NCBI GenBank assembly: GCA_951812925.1
Contig: OX638370.1
Coordinates: 5,418,001 to 5,482,000, forward strand
DNA length: 64,000 bases
Direction of reading: 5' to 3'
Origin: Calliopum simillimum
Lineage: Eukaryota > Arthropoda > Insecta > Diptera > Lauxaniidae
Shown here piece after piece: positions 23,395 to 34,960 of the stretch (its first letter is position 1; every line of letters starts with the position of its first letter). The notes beneath the pieces were generated by a model, which was given only the letters and a program-made list of their open reading frames with translations, ran no database searches and was not told the origin of the DNA. Made by a program: the position numbers and the translations under genes.

Positions 23395-23985
23395 TTAATG
23401 CTTTTTTGTACTTTTTCCGATATTTTGGATGTTTTCCGATACTCCTGGCCTTTGACCGATTGCTTTAATGTATTTCAATATTGCTTTTCGATATATTTAA
23501 ACTTTTACCAATTTTAGGATATTTTTCAACATTTTTGGACTTTCACCGATATTTTAAATGTAATTTTTCAATACATTTGGACTTTAACCGATATTTTGGA
23601 TTTTTTCAATATATGTATTTAGATTTTTACATTCGGACTTTTACCAATTTCTTCGACTTATTTCGATACTTTTGGAGCTTCACCGATATTTTGGATGTTT
23701 TTCCATACACTTGGACTTTTACCGATCACTTTGATGTGTTTCAATATTTTTCGATACTTTACCCATACGTATTTAAGATGATTTTCGACACACTTCGACT
23801 CAAGCCGATTTCTTCGATGTATTTGTATATTTTTCAATACTTTTGGGCTTTTACCGATGTATTAGAAATTTTGTGATATTTTTCAACTTTCACCGATTTC
23901 TTCGATGTATTTCAATATTTTCAATACTTTTGGTATTTTACCGATATTTTTCGATATTTTCTATACTTCCTCCGCCACTTAGTTT
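23395..23985. repeat. degenerate minisatellite array (TTTACCGATATTTTGGA type)
   Basis: Units of very roughly 50-60 bp combine ACTTTTACCGAT, ATTTTGGATGTTTTTC, and TTCAATA.TTTTCGATACTTTTGG blocks. The 131-codon plus frame at 23481-23876 and the 78-codon frame at 23843-24079 are translations of this array and lack any domain. It resembles the other CGA-containing AT-rich arrays in the window. Confidence 0.85.
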
Positions 23986-24019
23986 TTGTTATAAGCTTTT
24001 TAGCGCTTTCTTGCTTTTT

Positions 24020-24150
24020 ATCAAAACCCGAGCAACGCCGGGTAAAACAGCTGATAAATGTATGCAAAGAAAAAAATAATGTTGTAAGCGCGAGTATCGA
24101 ACTTAAGACCTTTGTGCTTGTAGGCGACTCTCTAATGAGCTATTGAGGCA
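24020..24150 (-). mobile_element. tRNA-derived SINE-like fragment
   Basis: On the minus strand, TGCCTCAATAGCTCATTAGA (from 24150) contains an A-box-like TAGCTCATTAG. About 45 bp later TAAGTTCGATACTCG gives a B-box-like GTTCGATAC. This is the spacing of a tRNA internal promoter. The acceptor and T stems do not pair properly, so it is not a working tRNA gene. It continues into a stretch ending with the small hairpin CCCGGCGTTGCTCGGG (24027-24042). A SINE remnant is the best reading, but copy number would have to be tested. Confidence 0.5.
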
Positions 24151-24170
24151 CTTTCATCGCTCTTTGTTTT

Positions 24171-26172
24171 ATTTAAATTATTTTTCAATTAAATTTTTTA
24201 CAATTGTTAAACCGTAATAAGGTTTTTCTAGGCAAATACATATTGCTGAGCTCACTAGTGTTTTTTCCTGTAAAAACTTTTTTCTTTTCTATTCAATATT
24301 TTTTTCAGTTTTTTATGAGAATTCTGTAAAATAAGTAACTGAATTACTGGAACTAACAGTAATTTTTGATGAGATTACTATCACTTTCTGATAATCAGTT
24401 TTTGCGGGCTATTTTTTGCTTAATGGTTTGATCAGCCAACATTATATTACGCTCGGAAGTTCAGATTATGTCCTGCAACCTGTCAACTTTTATTATATAA
24501 AAATCTTAAATAATTTTTCTTACCAAGGACTGTCTCATTTTCCAAAACATGTTATATCCCGTTGTATTTATTTTATTGCTGGATTTGATTAAGATACTTC
24601 ACGAAAATATCGATACTTTGGTCATCATTATAATGCGAAGGTAAAACATCGCAATGTTGCGGGTGGCATTACAAAAAGTGAAGAAAAAAAACGAAAATCG
24701 TATCTTCATTAGTTTTTATTTATTTTATATTGTGGTTTTTATAATGAAGTGTTTATTAAAGATTTCACTTTAATAAACAACAACAAAAGCAAACATATTA
24801 AAATTCCATTTCTCTCTATGGCAGCAATTTTTCGTAGGCCCCACTTCCTCGCAGTTAATTGAACGCAACAATTTGCCGTAGTGCATTAAATTATGAAATT
24901 TTATTTTTATTTTTATGAATTTTTATTTCATTATTTCAGCATATTTGTAAGTAAGAGTGCTACAGTCAATAATATGATACATTTGGATAGATGCCGGCGG
25001 TGTCACTGTTATTTAACAGTCTGTTAGCGGCGTGTTTTTTTACATTTTCGGTTTTTTATTTTTATGTTGCATTTAAAGTTTGAAATTGCTGTCGCATAAA
25101 TTAATTCGCATCAAAGAGTTGATGACATTGCTGTCGGCAATATGCCGCGCATATAATCGATATCAGGATTTATTTATGTTTTAATTTATTTCTTTTAAAC
25201 ATATAGATTTTTATGTATGATCTGTGGTGTGAGCTCAAATAGAGAAATTAATAAAGATTTATTGTCACAGTGCTTGAGTCACGTTTGTGTGCAACATATT
25301 TGTCTGCATGCGTTAAAGCAAAATCTTCATAGTTTTTTTGCAAAAAAGTTTGTTCCTTGAAATAAAGAAAATATGTTGAATTTTTTAGGTCCATGGAAGC
25401 AATGAAGAAATTAGTGAACCTTATAGCAAACATCAAAAAAATAAAACAAAATGATGATGAACAATTATACAGCGACAAAAGTTATTACGAATCATCAAGT
25501 CCATAAATTTTGCGAAGTTTGTTGTCAAGGCTAGTATATATATTGGCTCCAAGGGCGAACGTGAGGGATTCCCCGAAATAAAATTGTATTCATTCTTTCA
25601 GTGCTTCTCTTTTTCATGTTATTGTCAACAATTCAGCACTCTACAGTTTTAATCAACCTTTCTTATAACTTCCGATTCAAAACTTTCGGAACCGAAGTCG
25701 GAGTCGGAGGTCATATTCAATCGAAGCTCCGTAATATCCCTAGTAAGTATGGTGGATTATGAATTCTTCATAGCTGCTGCTAGGAGGAGTTTTGTGCATA
25801 TAGCTGAAGCAAACAAAAATTTCGGATTTTTCTTGAAAGCTATACATACACAGCAAAAAGGTTGGGAGTAAAATTTAAACCAGATTGGAATGAATTCAGA
25901 TCCACAACAAACTTGGTATAAAATCTATGCTTGTTCGTATAAAATGCATATTCATAAAGTATTAACACAGCTTAAACTATTTTGGTTTAAATTTTATAGT
26001 ACCAAAATTTAAAAATTTTTTATACTTTTTTTGTATAAAATTTATATAGAAGTTCATATAAAAGTATTTTAAGCCATATCAAAAACTTAAAAAAACTTAA
26101 ACAATATTATTCATTACTTGAAAAATATCAAAAAATCTGATTGATAGAAAACTTAAGTCCAAAATTATTATA
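24171..26172. other. gene-free stretch with a dispersed repeat at its right end
   Basis: No gene is recognised between 24171 and 25865. From about 25885 to 26065 lies one copy of a dispersed AT-rich repeat (see separate entry). The minus-strand frame 25248-25478 has no domain. Confidence 0.5.
25885..26065. repeat. dispersed repeat of about 180 bp, copy 1
   Basis: In the same order and orientation as 33475-33665, it contains ACTTGGTATAAA, ACTATTTTGGTTTAAATTT, ATAGTACCAAAAT-like, TTTTATACTTTTTTTGTATA and AGTTCATATAAAAGTA. The two copies are clearly homologous but diverged. No terminal repeats or coding capacity were seen, so the type of repeat is unknown. Confidence 0.7.
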
Positions 26173-26238
26173 TCAAAAAACCAAAAACAAAAAACAAAAT
26201 GAGTCGAAGAAGTATCAAAAACATCTAAAAAGTAAATA
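26173..26238 (+). repeat. 66-bp direct repeat, left copy, flanking mariner
   Basis: The segment runs from TCAAAAAACCAAAAACAAAA through GAGTCGAAGAAGTATC to CTAAAAAGTAAATA. It recurs almost unchanged at 27218-27284 on the other side of the mariner. This is far longer than the 2-bp TA duplication made by mariner integration. Confidence 0.93.
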
Positions 26239-26242
26239 CGTA

Positions 26243-27211
26243 GGGCACTACTTATATTTCAGGAATAGCAAATAATAACAAACATTTTTAATTGAAAATG
26301 GCTTTATTGTTTTCAAAATATTCCCCATGATGATGAATACACTTTTGCATTCTTTCAAACCATTTTTCATATCAGTTTTCCCATTCCTCTTGAGACACCT
26401 CCAAAACATGGTTTTTTAACGCTTCAACTGCTTCTTTGGCGCTCGTAAATCGTTGACCACGCAGTTAACCTTTGATGGTCGGGAACAAAAAGATGTCATT
26501 GGTTGATATATCAGGACTGTACGGAGAATGAGTCATCAATTCAATGTTTTGACTGCTCAAAAATTCACCTGTTTCACGAGATGTGTGAGAGCTCGCATTG
26601 TCATGATGGAGAATGATTCGTCTTCGGGGGTTGGTTTTACGAATTTCTCCAAAGACTTCCGGCAAACAAATGGTTATATAGCACTCAGAATTGACTGTCC
26701 TTCGTTGCTCAAGTGGAATAGTGGCCACATGATCCGTTCGGCCGAAGAAAGAATCGTCCATTTGCTTCGCTGTGCTTCTTCAACGAAAAGTTTTTGTTGG
26801 ATTTTGCTCGTCTTCGAATACCCCCACTGTCGATTGCTGTTTTGTTTCCGGCTCATATGCATATATTTATAATTCGTCGCCTGTCACAATCTTATACACG
26901 TCTTTTGAGGCACCATGGTCGAATTTTTTAATCATTTCTTTACACCAAACGATGAGAGCCTTTAAAAAGAACTGAGTTCATCGACACATTCTTGTTGACA
27001 TTATCCACGTCGAAAGTTGTGAAAAATAATCCAACGAAAACATTCTCCTGAAATTTCCATTTTTTGGCCACTGGAAACAAAACAAATAGCACTTTTACAT
27101 CAAAACGTTGTGAGTACGTTTATGCTAAAAAATGTCAAACTTTATTATTGTGTTGCCAGATTTAAGCGATTGACATTAGTGTTGCCAGTTCCCAAAATAT
27201 AAGTAGTGCCC
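26243..27211 (-). mobile_element. mariner element, internally deleted
   Basis: The inverted ends start GGGCACTACTTATATTT at 26243 and end with the exact complement AAATATAAGTAGTGCCC at 27211. TA precedes the left end (26241-26242), but the right end is followed by CT, so the TA duplication is not intact. The interior encodes a minus-strand mariner transposase with DD34D spacing. At 969 bp it is about 300 bp shorter than full mariners; the loss is in the DNA-binding region. It is bordered by direct repeats of about 66 bp. Confidence 0.93.
26290..27062 (-). pseudogene. mariner transposase pseudogene (DD34D)
   Basis: The reading starts at an ATG near 27060 (MEISGECFRWIIFHNF), like many mariner starts, but soon jumps to the region before the first catalytic aspartate, so roughly 100 residues of helix-turn-helix and linker are missing. 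ASKDVYKIVTGDE carries the first Asp and is followed two codons later by an in-frame stop where Trp is expected. The 99-codon open block 26465-26761 carries TVNSECYITICLPEV, ILHHDNASSHTS (second Asp) and PYSPD...ND (third Asp, 34 residues after the second). After one stop, LRGQRFTSAKEAVEAL and ERMQKCI...GEYFE finish the C-terminus. All three Asp survive, but stops and the deletion abolish function. NASSHT and VNSE.Y.TICLP point to a Mos1-like lineage (inference). Confidence 0.93.
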
Positions 27212-27217
27212 CTTGTT

Positions 27218-27284
27218 TCAAAAAACCAAAAAAAAAAAAACAAAATGAGTCGAAGAAGTATAAAAAACATCTAAAAAGTAAATA
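27218..27284 (+). repeat. 67-bp direct repeat, right copy, flanking mariner
   Basis: This is the second copy of the segment at 26173-26238, differing by an A-run length and one C-to-A change. After it the sequences diverge (GAAAGAAG here, CGTAGGG at the left copy, where the mariner begins). Confidence 0.93.
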
Positions 27285-30200
27285 GAAAGAAGTTGAAAGA
27301 TATTGAAAAGTAACGAACAAAATTAAAATCGCTTGATATTTTAAAATTCGAACCATTTCGAAATTTGTATAAACTTCAAATAGATTTGGGTCTCTTTTTA
27401 ACAAAATTTTCAAGAGGGTGAAATTTTACAAGCCTTCATTGTTTTGATGGTATAATAAAGTCTTATGAAAAGTCTTAGTGAAAAAAATTTCAATTTATTA
27501 CATATCAGATAAAAGTGCACTTAAATTTTCATACTCAACTTATCTGACACGATCTCAATATTTTACTTTACATTTATTTTTGCTGTACGTATTAACTTAT
27601 TCATGAATTTCTCACCACTGTGTGATAAGTTTTCCCTAATATTTTCAACACTCTGATGCTGCAGCTGATAACTTGAAAAGGTATTGAAATTCATGCTGTT
27701 GTTGCACCTGAAACTATAAACTCGCTAAAATTCACATAAATTTTGAAATACGCAACAGAGAAGCAGCAAGTTGGCCCCCAAAGAAAGGACCAAATCTTTT
27801 AAGTACTTAAGCAAGTTGTCACGATATGCCCCAAAAAAAGCGATTACTACTGCAGACAATTTTATGCATAAATCTGTGAAGCAAAAAAAAAAAGTTAAGT
27901 TCGTTGACAAAAATTTACAGCTTTTATGCTTAAACTGGAGACGACAGTGGTATGGAGATGATTGAAAATTGAAGGAAAAAATATATGATAAATATTTGAT
28001 TTTTTTGATATGCGACTTACCAAAGTATTTGACTTTTTAACAACTCAGCAAGATATATGTATATTCTGCAAGAACAGGTATGATCATGGATCCAACAACT
28101 AAGTAAAGCTCAATTATCACCTGAAATCGCAAAACGAATAAATTTTTTTCGTTACTTTTGTGCACCAAAAGATTTTGAGAAAATCTAACTTAAATTTTAC
28201 AAAAAAAAAGTTTCATCGAAACTGCATGATTTTCATAGCACATGTCGAAATTTTTTTTTATTTATTTTATTTGGTCCATCCACTGTTATTGAATGAACGC
28301 CGCGACACTGCGTGCTTGCAGCTCTCACTACCACCACATGTCATGCACACGCAGGCGAATATCCTTTGAGGCAAAATGCCATAAAAGCCGCACACTGCAC
28401 CAGCAAAAAAAGAATTAAAAAAAAAAATCACCGAAAAGAAATATTAAAATAACCAAAACTAAAAGCAAAAAGTAGTCAAAGCGCCAAAATTCAATACCAG
28501 TGAAATGCTGCAAAATTTACTGGAATTGAATTTGTGTAGATTTTGCCCCCCTTCCCTTTATTCCAAAATGTTCGTCCCATGCATTTCATTTTGTGCGTTA
28601 TATGTTGTCACTTAGAGAGTGCAATCGAAACACTACGCGTTCAATTTAACTCTTTCTAAAAATGCAGTGTTTCAAAGGAAATTTCAATGGGATGCAGAAC
28701 CAAAAATCAAATGAAAAATCACCTCACAAATTTAAAAAGGTAAAAACCGTAAAAATCCTCAAAATCATAGAGAGTAGATAAATTTCGTAAAACAAAGTTT
28801 TGACATTTTGATGGTTAAATGGAATTTTCAAAAAATTACAGATTAAGGACTGTATAATGGAGACAGCACATTAAAAGGCGTTATCATATCATAATAATAC
28901 AGCGATTAAAATTATAATTCTGTACTTTTGACCATATAGAGTTTCATATAGAGTTTCTACGGGTGTTAGATTAGAAGTTTTGCGATTTCTACGTTCCATT
29001 CTCTCTGAACTTCCTGGACTTTACATTTAACATCGTATTTGTGTATTGGATTTTTGCTGCGCCTCTCGTTAAAACAACATACAAATAATATCTCGAAAAC
29101 TATATTTCTGCTTCTATAAGCCTCGGCATGTCATACAACCTCGCTTGACACAACAATAAAGTTACTGGATGTTAGTTTTTAATTAAAATAACGCAAATTT
29201 ATTTCTTTTCATTAGCAGGCGCATAATAGAAAATACAAAAGCTGGAGCGAAAAATTTAAATTACTTTGCATTGACGGCTGGCTGCCAGTTGGCAACGACG
29301 TGGTAATGACTGACCAACAAAGAAGCACAGTAAATATTCCACGCTACAAAAGGCTGCTGCTGCCGCTGCTACATTGTGTCTTGGCGTAGAACAAATAAAT
29401 AATAATTTCTAAAGTTAAAGCTGAGACACAGCGGCTGCTGCTGCCGTCATTGTTGCAGTAGTGGCCGAAGAACTTTACTTTGCTTAGGGCTATAGTATGG
29501 TAGACCAGCAGACCAACAACACATTGTTGACTTCCTCCCCTAACTAAACAGCAGAATATAAAAATTCCTGGAAACAATTTCCATTCAAGTTCACAACATC
29601 AATTGAGTGGCACCCCACTCCCGCTGTAAGACGTCGTATTCGTCGTCATCGTCGTCACGGTATATGTTGGACTTGCTATATTTGATGCTGATGCTGCTGT
29701 TGGTGACGATGAGCAACAAGAGATGTGATGATGATCAAAGCATTGGATGGATGTATGAACGTTGAATCGATCAGTTGTTATTGTTATGCGGCGATAGTCA
29801 CTTTCAGATCATTCCGACAGTTTAACTCAATTGTTTGGAGTTCTTATGCTGCTGCTGCTGCCAACAACTTCTCTTTTTCCTCCTTCCTTTCTTTAGTTGC
29901 TTTACAATATTCGCGCTGTTGTTATTGCTTTAGTTATTGGTTTATTTTCTGTCGATCATAAATTATAATTTTATTGCCATAAGTTCGTGGAACCGCAGCG
30001 GTACCACAGCGCCATGATCTACGTACTCTTACATACATATGTGCCTTGTGTTGGAATATGTTCAGCATAATTTGTTTCTACTGCCTCCGCTTAAACTGAT
30101 CTGCACCTTCTTTTTGTGGGAAGACTATTCCATAAGTGACGTATACTATAACTAGAGCACAAAGCGGTAGTGGTACTTCGTGGGAAAATGGGTGACATAA

Positions 30201-30559
30201 AATAATTGGCAGCAAAACTGGCATTCTTCAAAAAAAAAAAAAATTTCGCTAGTTCTCCATATAACATACCTCCTGTTAAGCATATTGAAACTTAGAGAAG
30301 AAGAAAAAAACTGGGTTTTTGGAGATACTTCAATAAGTAGTTTTTTTATTTGTTTCAGAATTTCCATAACTTTTGGGAGCTGTTGAAATTCTGCATATTC
30401 TGAAAATAAATTGACAAAGTTGGGCCACAGGAACCGTAGTACTTAATAGGCATTTTTCTGCATCTGTCTTTTTTTTAAAGCTTGAAAATACCATAATTTT
30501 TGAGGCGTCGGTGATGTTTGAGTTGGCTTGCTTTCATGTAGCATCTGTCCTGTGTTTTT
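27285..30559. other. gene-free stretch with triplet tracts
   Basis: No gene is recognised. CTG/CAG and GTC triplets are frequent at 29346-29460, 29637-29710 and 29845-29862. The frames 29344-29577 (minus) and 29725-29961 (plus) are Cys/Ser/Tyr-rich translations of such tracts. Nothing supports a promoter or exon. Confidence 0.5.
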
Positions 30560-31640
30560 TCAACATATCTAGAATGCTTCAACTTTTTGTTACTTTTCCA
30601 TAATTTTTGGAGACCTTTTCAACACTTTCGCATTTTTTTGTGACTTTTTCAATATTTTTCGAATTCTTCAACCGTAAGTGACTTTTTCAACACTTTTCGA
30701 ACTTTTTGGTACTTTTCCATATTTTTTCGGATTCCTCAAATTTTTTTGACTTTTTCAATATTTTGTGAATTTCTGAAATTTTTGTCACCTTTTCATAATT
30801 TTTCGACTTTTTCAATTTTTTGTAACTTTTTCATCTTTTTTCGAATTCTTCAACTTTTTGTAACCTTTTCAATATATTTCGAATTCTTTAAATTTTTGTG
30901 TCTTTTTCAACTGTTAGTGAATTTCTGAACTTTTTGTCACCCTTTCATAACTTTTCGACTCCTTCAACTTTTTTTTACTTGTTCATCTTCTTTCGAATTT
31001 TTCAACTTTTTGTAACCTTTTAAATATATTTTGAATTCTTCAACTTTTTGTGTCTTTCAATTGTTAAGGAATTTCTGAACTTTTTGACACCATTTCATAA
31101 TTTTTCGACTTCTTCAACATTTTCTTACTTTTTCATGTTTTTTCGAATTCTTCAACTTTTTGTAACCTTTTCAATATATTTTGAATTCTTCAACTTTTTG
31201 TGTCTTTTTCAATTGTTAGTGAATTTCTGAACTTTTTGATAGATTTTCATAATTTTTTGACTTCTTCAACTTTTTCATCTTTTTTTTCGAATTCAATATA
31301 TTTCGAATTCTTCAACTTTTTGTGTCTTTTTCAATTGTTTGTGAATTTCTGAACTTTTTATAACCCTTTCATAACTATTCGATTTCTTCAACTTTTTCTT
31401 ACTTGTTCATCTTTTTTCGAATCCTTCAACTTTTTGTAACCTTATCTTTGTCAATATTTAGTGAATTTCTGAACTTTTTGACATCATTTCATAATTTATC
31501 GATTCTTCAACTTTTTCTTACACTTTCATCTTTTTTTCGAATTCTTCAACTCTTTGTGACTTTTTCAATATTTTTTCGAATTCTTCAACTTTTTGTGAAA
31601 AATTTTTCAAATTCGCTAAATTTGACTTTTTGTTACTTTC
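30560..31640. repeat. degenerate minisatellite array (TTCGAATTCTTCAACTTTTTGT type)
   Basis: Blocks TTTTTTCGAATTCTTCAACT, TTTTTGTAACCTTTTCAATA, GTGAATTTCTGAACTTTTTG and TTTCATAATTTTTCGACTTC recur, with a higher-order period near 145-155 bp from about 30760 on. The last 370 bp are included in a 687-bp tandem duplication. Frames 30746-30928, 31048-31230 and 31403-31648 are repeat translations and almost copies of each other. Confidence 0.92.
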
Positions 31641-31954
31641 GATTGTAAATACTTCACTTAACATTATCAGCTGTTCTCGTTGTTTCTCTCCATCACTTTA
31701 CACTGAAGTTTATTTTGCTATAATCGTTTCATGAAATAGCCCCTATTAATCCTCTATAGTTAAATACTCTATGACATGGTGTAAAATTGTAATGCGTTCG
31801 CGTACGCGTTACATGTTACATGTTACCATTAAATTAGCAAAAAACCGCGAAAGTGTCAACGTTTATGTAGAGACCCTATTTAAAGTATTTACATTGATTA
31901 GACTCATAGACAATAAGCTCTTGCGGGCAACATAGTCCCTTTTTGTTTTATCAT
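31268..31954 (+). repeat. 687-bp tandem duplication, copy 1
   Basis: It begins AACTTTTTCATCTTTTTTTT and ends GTTTTATCAT, directly abutting copy 2. The first half is minisatellite; the second half (about 31640-31954) is ordinary single-copy-like sequence. The two copies agree base for base by eye except for one T in a run (seven T after CATC at 31530 in this copy, six in copy 2). Confidence 0.96.
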
Positions 31955-32640
31955 AACTTTTTCATCTTTTTTTTCGAATTCAATATATTTCGAATTCTTC
32001 AACTTTTTGTGTCTTTTTCAATTGTTTGTGAATTTCTGAACTTTTTATAACCCTTTCATAACTATTCGATTTCTTCAACTTTTTCTTACTTGTTCATCTT
32101 TTTTCGAATCCTTCAACTTTTTGTAACCTTATCTTTGTCAATATTTAGTGAATTTCTGAACTTTTTGACATCATTTCATAATTTATCGATTCTTCAACTT
32201 TTTCTTACACTTTCATCTTTTTTCGAATTCTTCAACTCTTTGTGACTTTTTCAATATTTTTTCGAATTCTTCAACTTTTTGTGAAAAATTTTTCAAATTC
32301 GCTAAATTTGACTTTTTGTTACTTTCGATTGTAAATACTTCACTTAACATTATCAGCTGTTCTCGTTGTTTCTCTCCATCACTTTACACTGAAGTTTATT
32401 TTGCTATAATCGTTTCATGAAATAGCCCCTATTAATCCTCTATAGTTAAATACTCTATGACATGGTGTAAAATTGTAATGCGTTCGCGTACGCGTTACAT
32501 GTTACATGTTACCATTAAATTAGCAAAAAACCGCGAAAGTGTCAACGTTTATGTAGAGACCCTATTTAAAGTATTTACATTGATTAGACTCATAGACAAT
32601 AAGCTCTTGCGGGCAACATAGTCCCTTTTTGTTTTATCAT
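31955..32640 (+). repeat. 687-bp tandem duplication, copy 2
   Basis: This is the 686-bp second copy of 31268-31954, ending at 32640 where the sequence continues CATCATCATCAATGG. Both the minisatellite and the non-repetitive half are preserved, so a single segmental event created it. It is either very recent or an assembly error. Confidence 0.96.
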
Positions 32641-34960
32641 CATCATCATCAATGGATGATCGTAACTACATAAAATTGTTTTATTATGCGCCATCCTTTA
32701 TAATTTTTATCGTCTTTAACCTTAGTGTAGATGGATGTTTCTGCAGACATCGGAACATTGTTCCATTCGATCGCGGTCTACTATGCTACGCATTGATTGC
32801 GATCTTTTTTGCGTACACAAGTGATCTTTAAGCAGCTTGTTTGTTAAGCCTCTTAAAAGTCATTTAAAAAAAAATATGTTTTTATTAAAACACATAAATC
32901 AATTAAGGAAATAACTTAGTATGAGGTTCGCTTGTTTTACTTAGGTCTTGTTTTGTTATTTATAGCCAATTTCTTTTAATATTTCATGGTTTGAAGAGGC
33001 CATTTTTCGAAATGTTGCTATTTAAAGCTAAAGTTTTTTGTTTTGCATATTTATGCGCTTAATTATGACGCCAGAAATTTTAACTTGGCTTAGGTTTTTT
33101 GTATTTGGCATATGGCGGCTTGTTTATGAAGAGGAAATGCGCTTAAATTTTGACTTTTAGGAGTCTCATTTTTAAGCTTTAATGTGTGCTACACACTTTT
33201 TTTGGAAAGATTTATACAAAATCGTTAATGTCTTCATTGTGTTAGTTGCTTAGAGCGCCTTTCAGTTATTTTTTATATGGGAATATTTTTTTCTTGCGCT
33301 AAATCGTTATAATCTTTAATTTATGTAAAACAACCGTGAATGTATTTAATTTTGTAAAATAAGATATTAAAAAAACACTTACTTATTTGACTTAACCTTC
33401 GCACTGATGATAAATAGCGATCCGGGAAGATATTGGGTGAGTTCACATCTAATTCACTTCGGAGAAGATTTATGTACACCAAATTTGGTATAAATTCTAT
33501 GCTACAACTTGGTATACAAACCGTTTATACTTGTTAATATAAATCTTATACAAATAAAGGATTAATATAATTTACACTATTTTGGTTCAAATTTAATAGC
33601 ATCACCATACAAAAATCTTTTATACTATTTTTGTATAAATTTTATACAAAAGTTCATATGAAAGTAGCTACAAATAAAATGCATATCATAATGTAGATAG
33701 CGGCGAAAAACTTATTGCGAATCACAAGGTCCACGCATAAACGAATGTTCTGCACACATTCAAGCAGTTTAGATATAAAATAAATATATGTTTGGCTGTT
33801 GAAATCAAATTTGGCAGACATTTTAGAATTTTCAGAAACGTTAATTTTTTGCAAAAAAAAAAAACTCAAACTGATGTACAAAAAAGAACCGTTGTAAATA
33901 AATAACAACAAATGTAATGACACTTAACAAAAACTACGCTTTAATAAAGTCAACCTGAGGAAAATATCCAAAAAAAAATTACATCAAAAAAATATTCAAG
34001 TGGGCAGTAAACTTTACATGCATGCGCAAACAACAAGTGGCCACTTGTGAAGACAAAAAACAAAAGAAAAATAACCAATCACTTTAGTGATAAAAAAAAA
34101 CACAACAACAACGCAACTCAAAAGCAGAAGACATTCACCGTAAATTTAAATAAAAATCTGTTTTTAAATGGCGTAGAAAATCAGCTGTAAATGATAAATA
34201 AACAGTAAATAAATAAATAATAAAATGCACTCATAAATACCAAAAAAGATGATGATAAGCCAAATGCTGCTCATCATTATCATTCTGTCGATTGTCGTTG
34301 TGATGAATCATGTTGTTGTCTTTATAAATCAACGATAAAATGATGATGATGTTTTCAACACGCTTCAATGATGCAGAGTTGCATAAATTTCACTGTTCTT
34401 TATTGCATTTACAAAAAAGACAAAAACAAAAAATCAAAAAGATAAAAATATGAGGGTTTCCCTCCACATATGTTTTACTATGGAATTTTTCAAAAAAAAA
34501 AAAAAATTTTTTGTTTGAAACGGCCCAAACTTATGTTCATTTTATCTTTTTTTACTTTTCTTAAATATCATTTTGACATCATTTTTTATTTAATACAATG
34601 GGCAAGTGACAGCATTTGCGTGGTCACACATGATTTCCGAATGCAACAATTACAACAACTTTAATTTGATAAAAATCTTTTATGTAGCCTACCGCAGTTT
34701 GTAGTAAATGAGAGATTGTTTTTTGTTTGTATTTTTTCATAAAAAATCTATAAAATATACAGACATAAAAATTTGTTAGTCGCTGGTGATAAAAAATTGA
34801 GTTTCTAAAGTATCGGGACTATTTATTTCGAATATGTTCAAATCAGTAAGTATCCAAAATGTTAAAAAAAATGTTTTAAAAAAAAATCGATTAATATTGT
34901 ATATTCACTGATCGTCTGTGATTACCGAACCAAGACCGAGACCAAGATCGTATCAGTATT
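32641..34960. other. gene-free stretch
   Basis: No gene is recognised. It holds the second copy of the 180-bp dispersed repeat (33475-33665) and poly-A/T runs. Just before the hexamer array lies a CCAAGACCGAGACCAAGA tract (34930-34948). Confidence 0.5.
33475..33665. repeat. dispersed repeat of about 180 bp, copy 2
   Basis: Homologous to 25885-26065 in direct orientation: AAATTTGGTATAAATTCTAT, ACTATTTTGGTTCAAATTTA, CTTTTATACTATTTTTGTAT and AGTTCATATGAAAGTA occur in the same order and at similar spacing. Confidence 0.7.
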
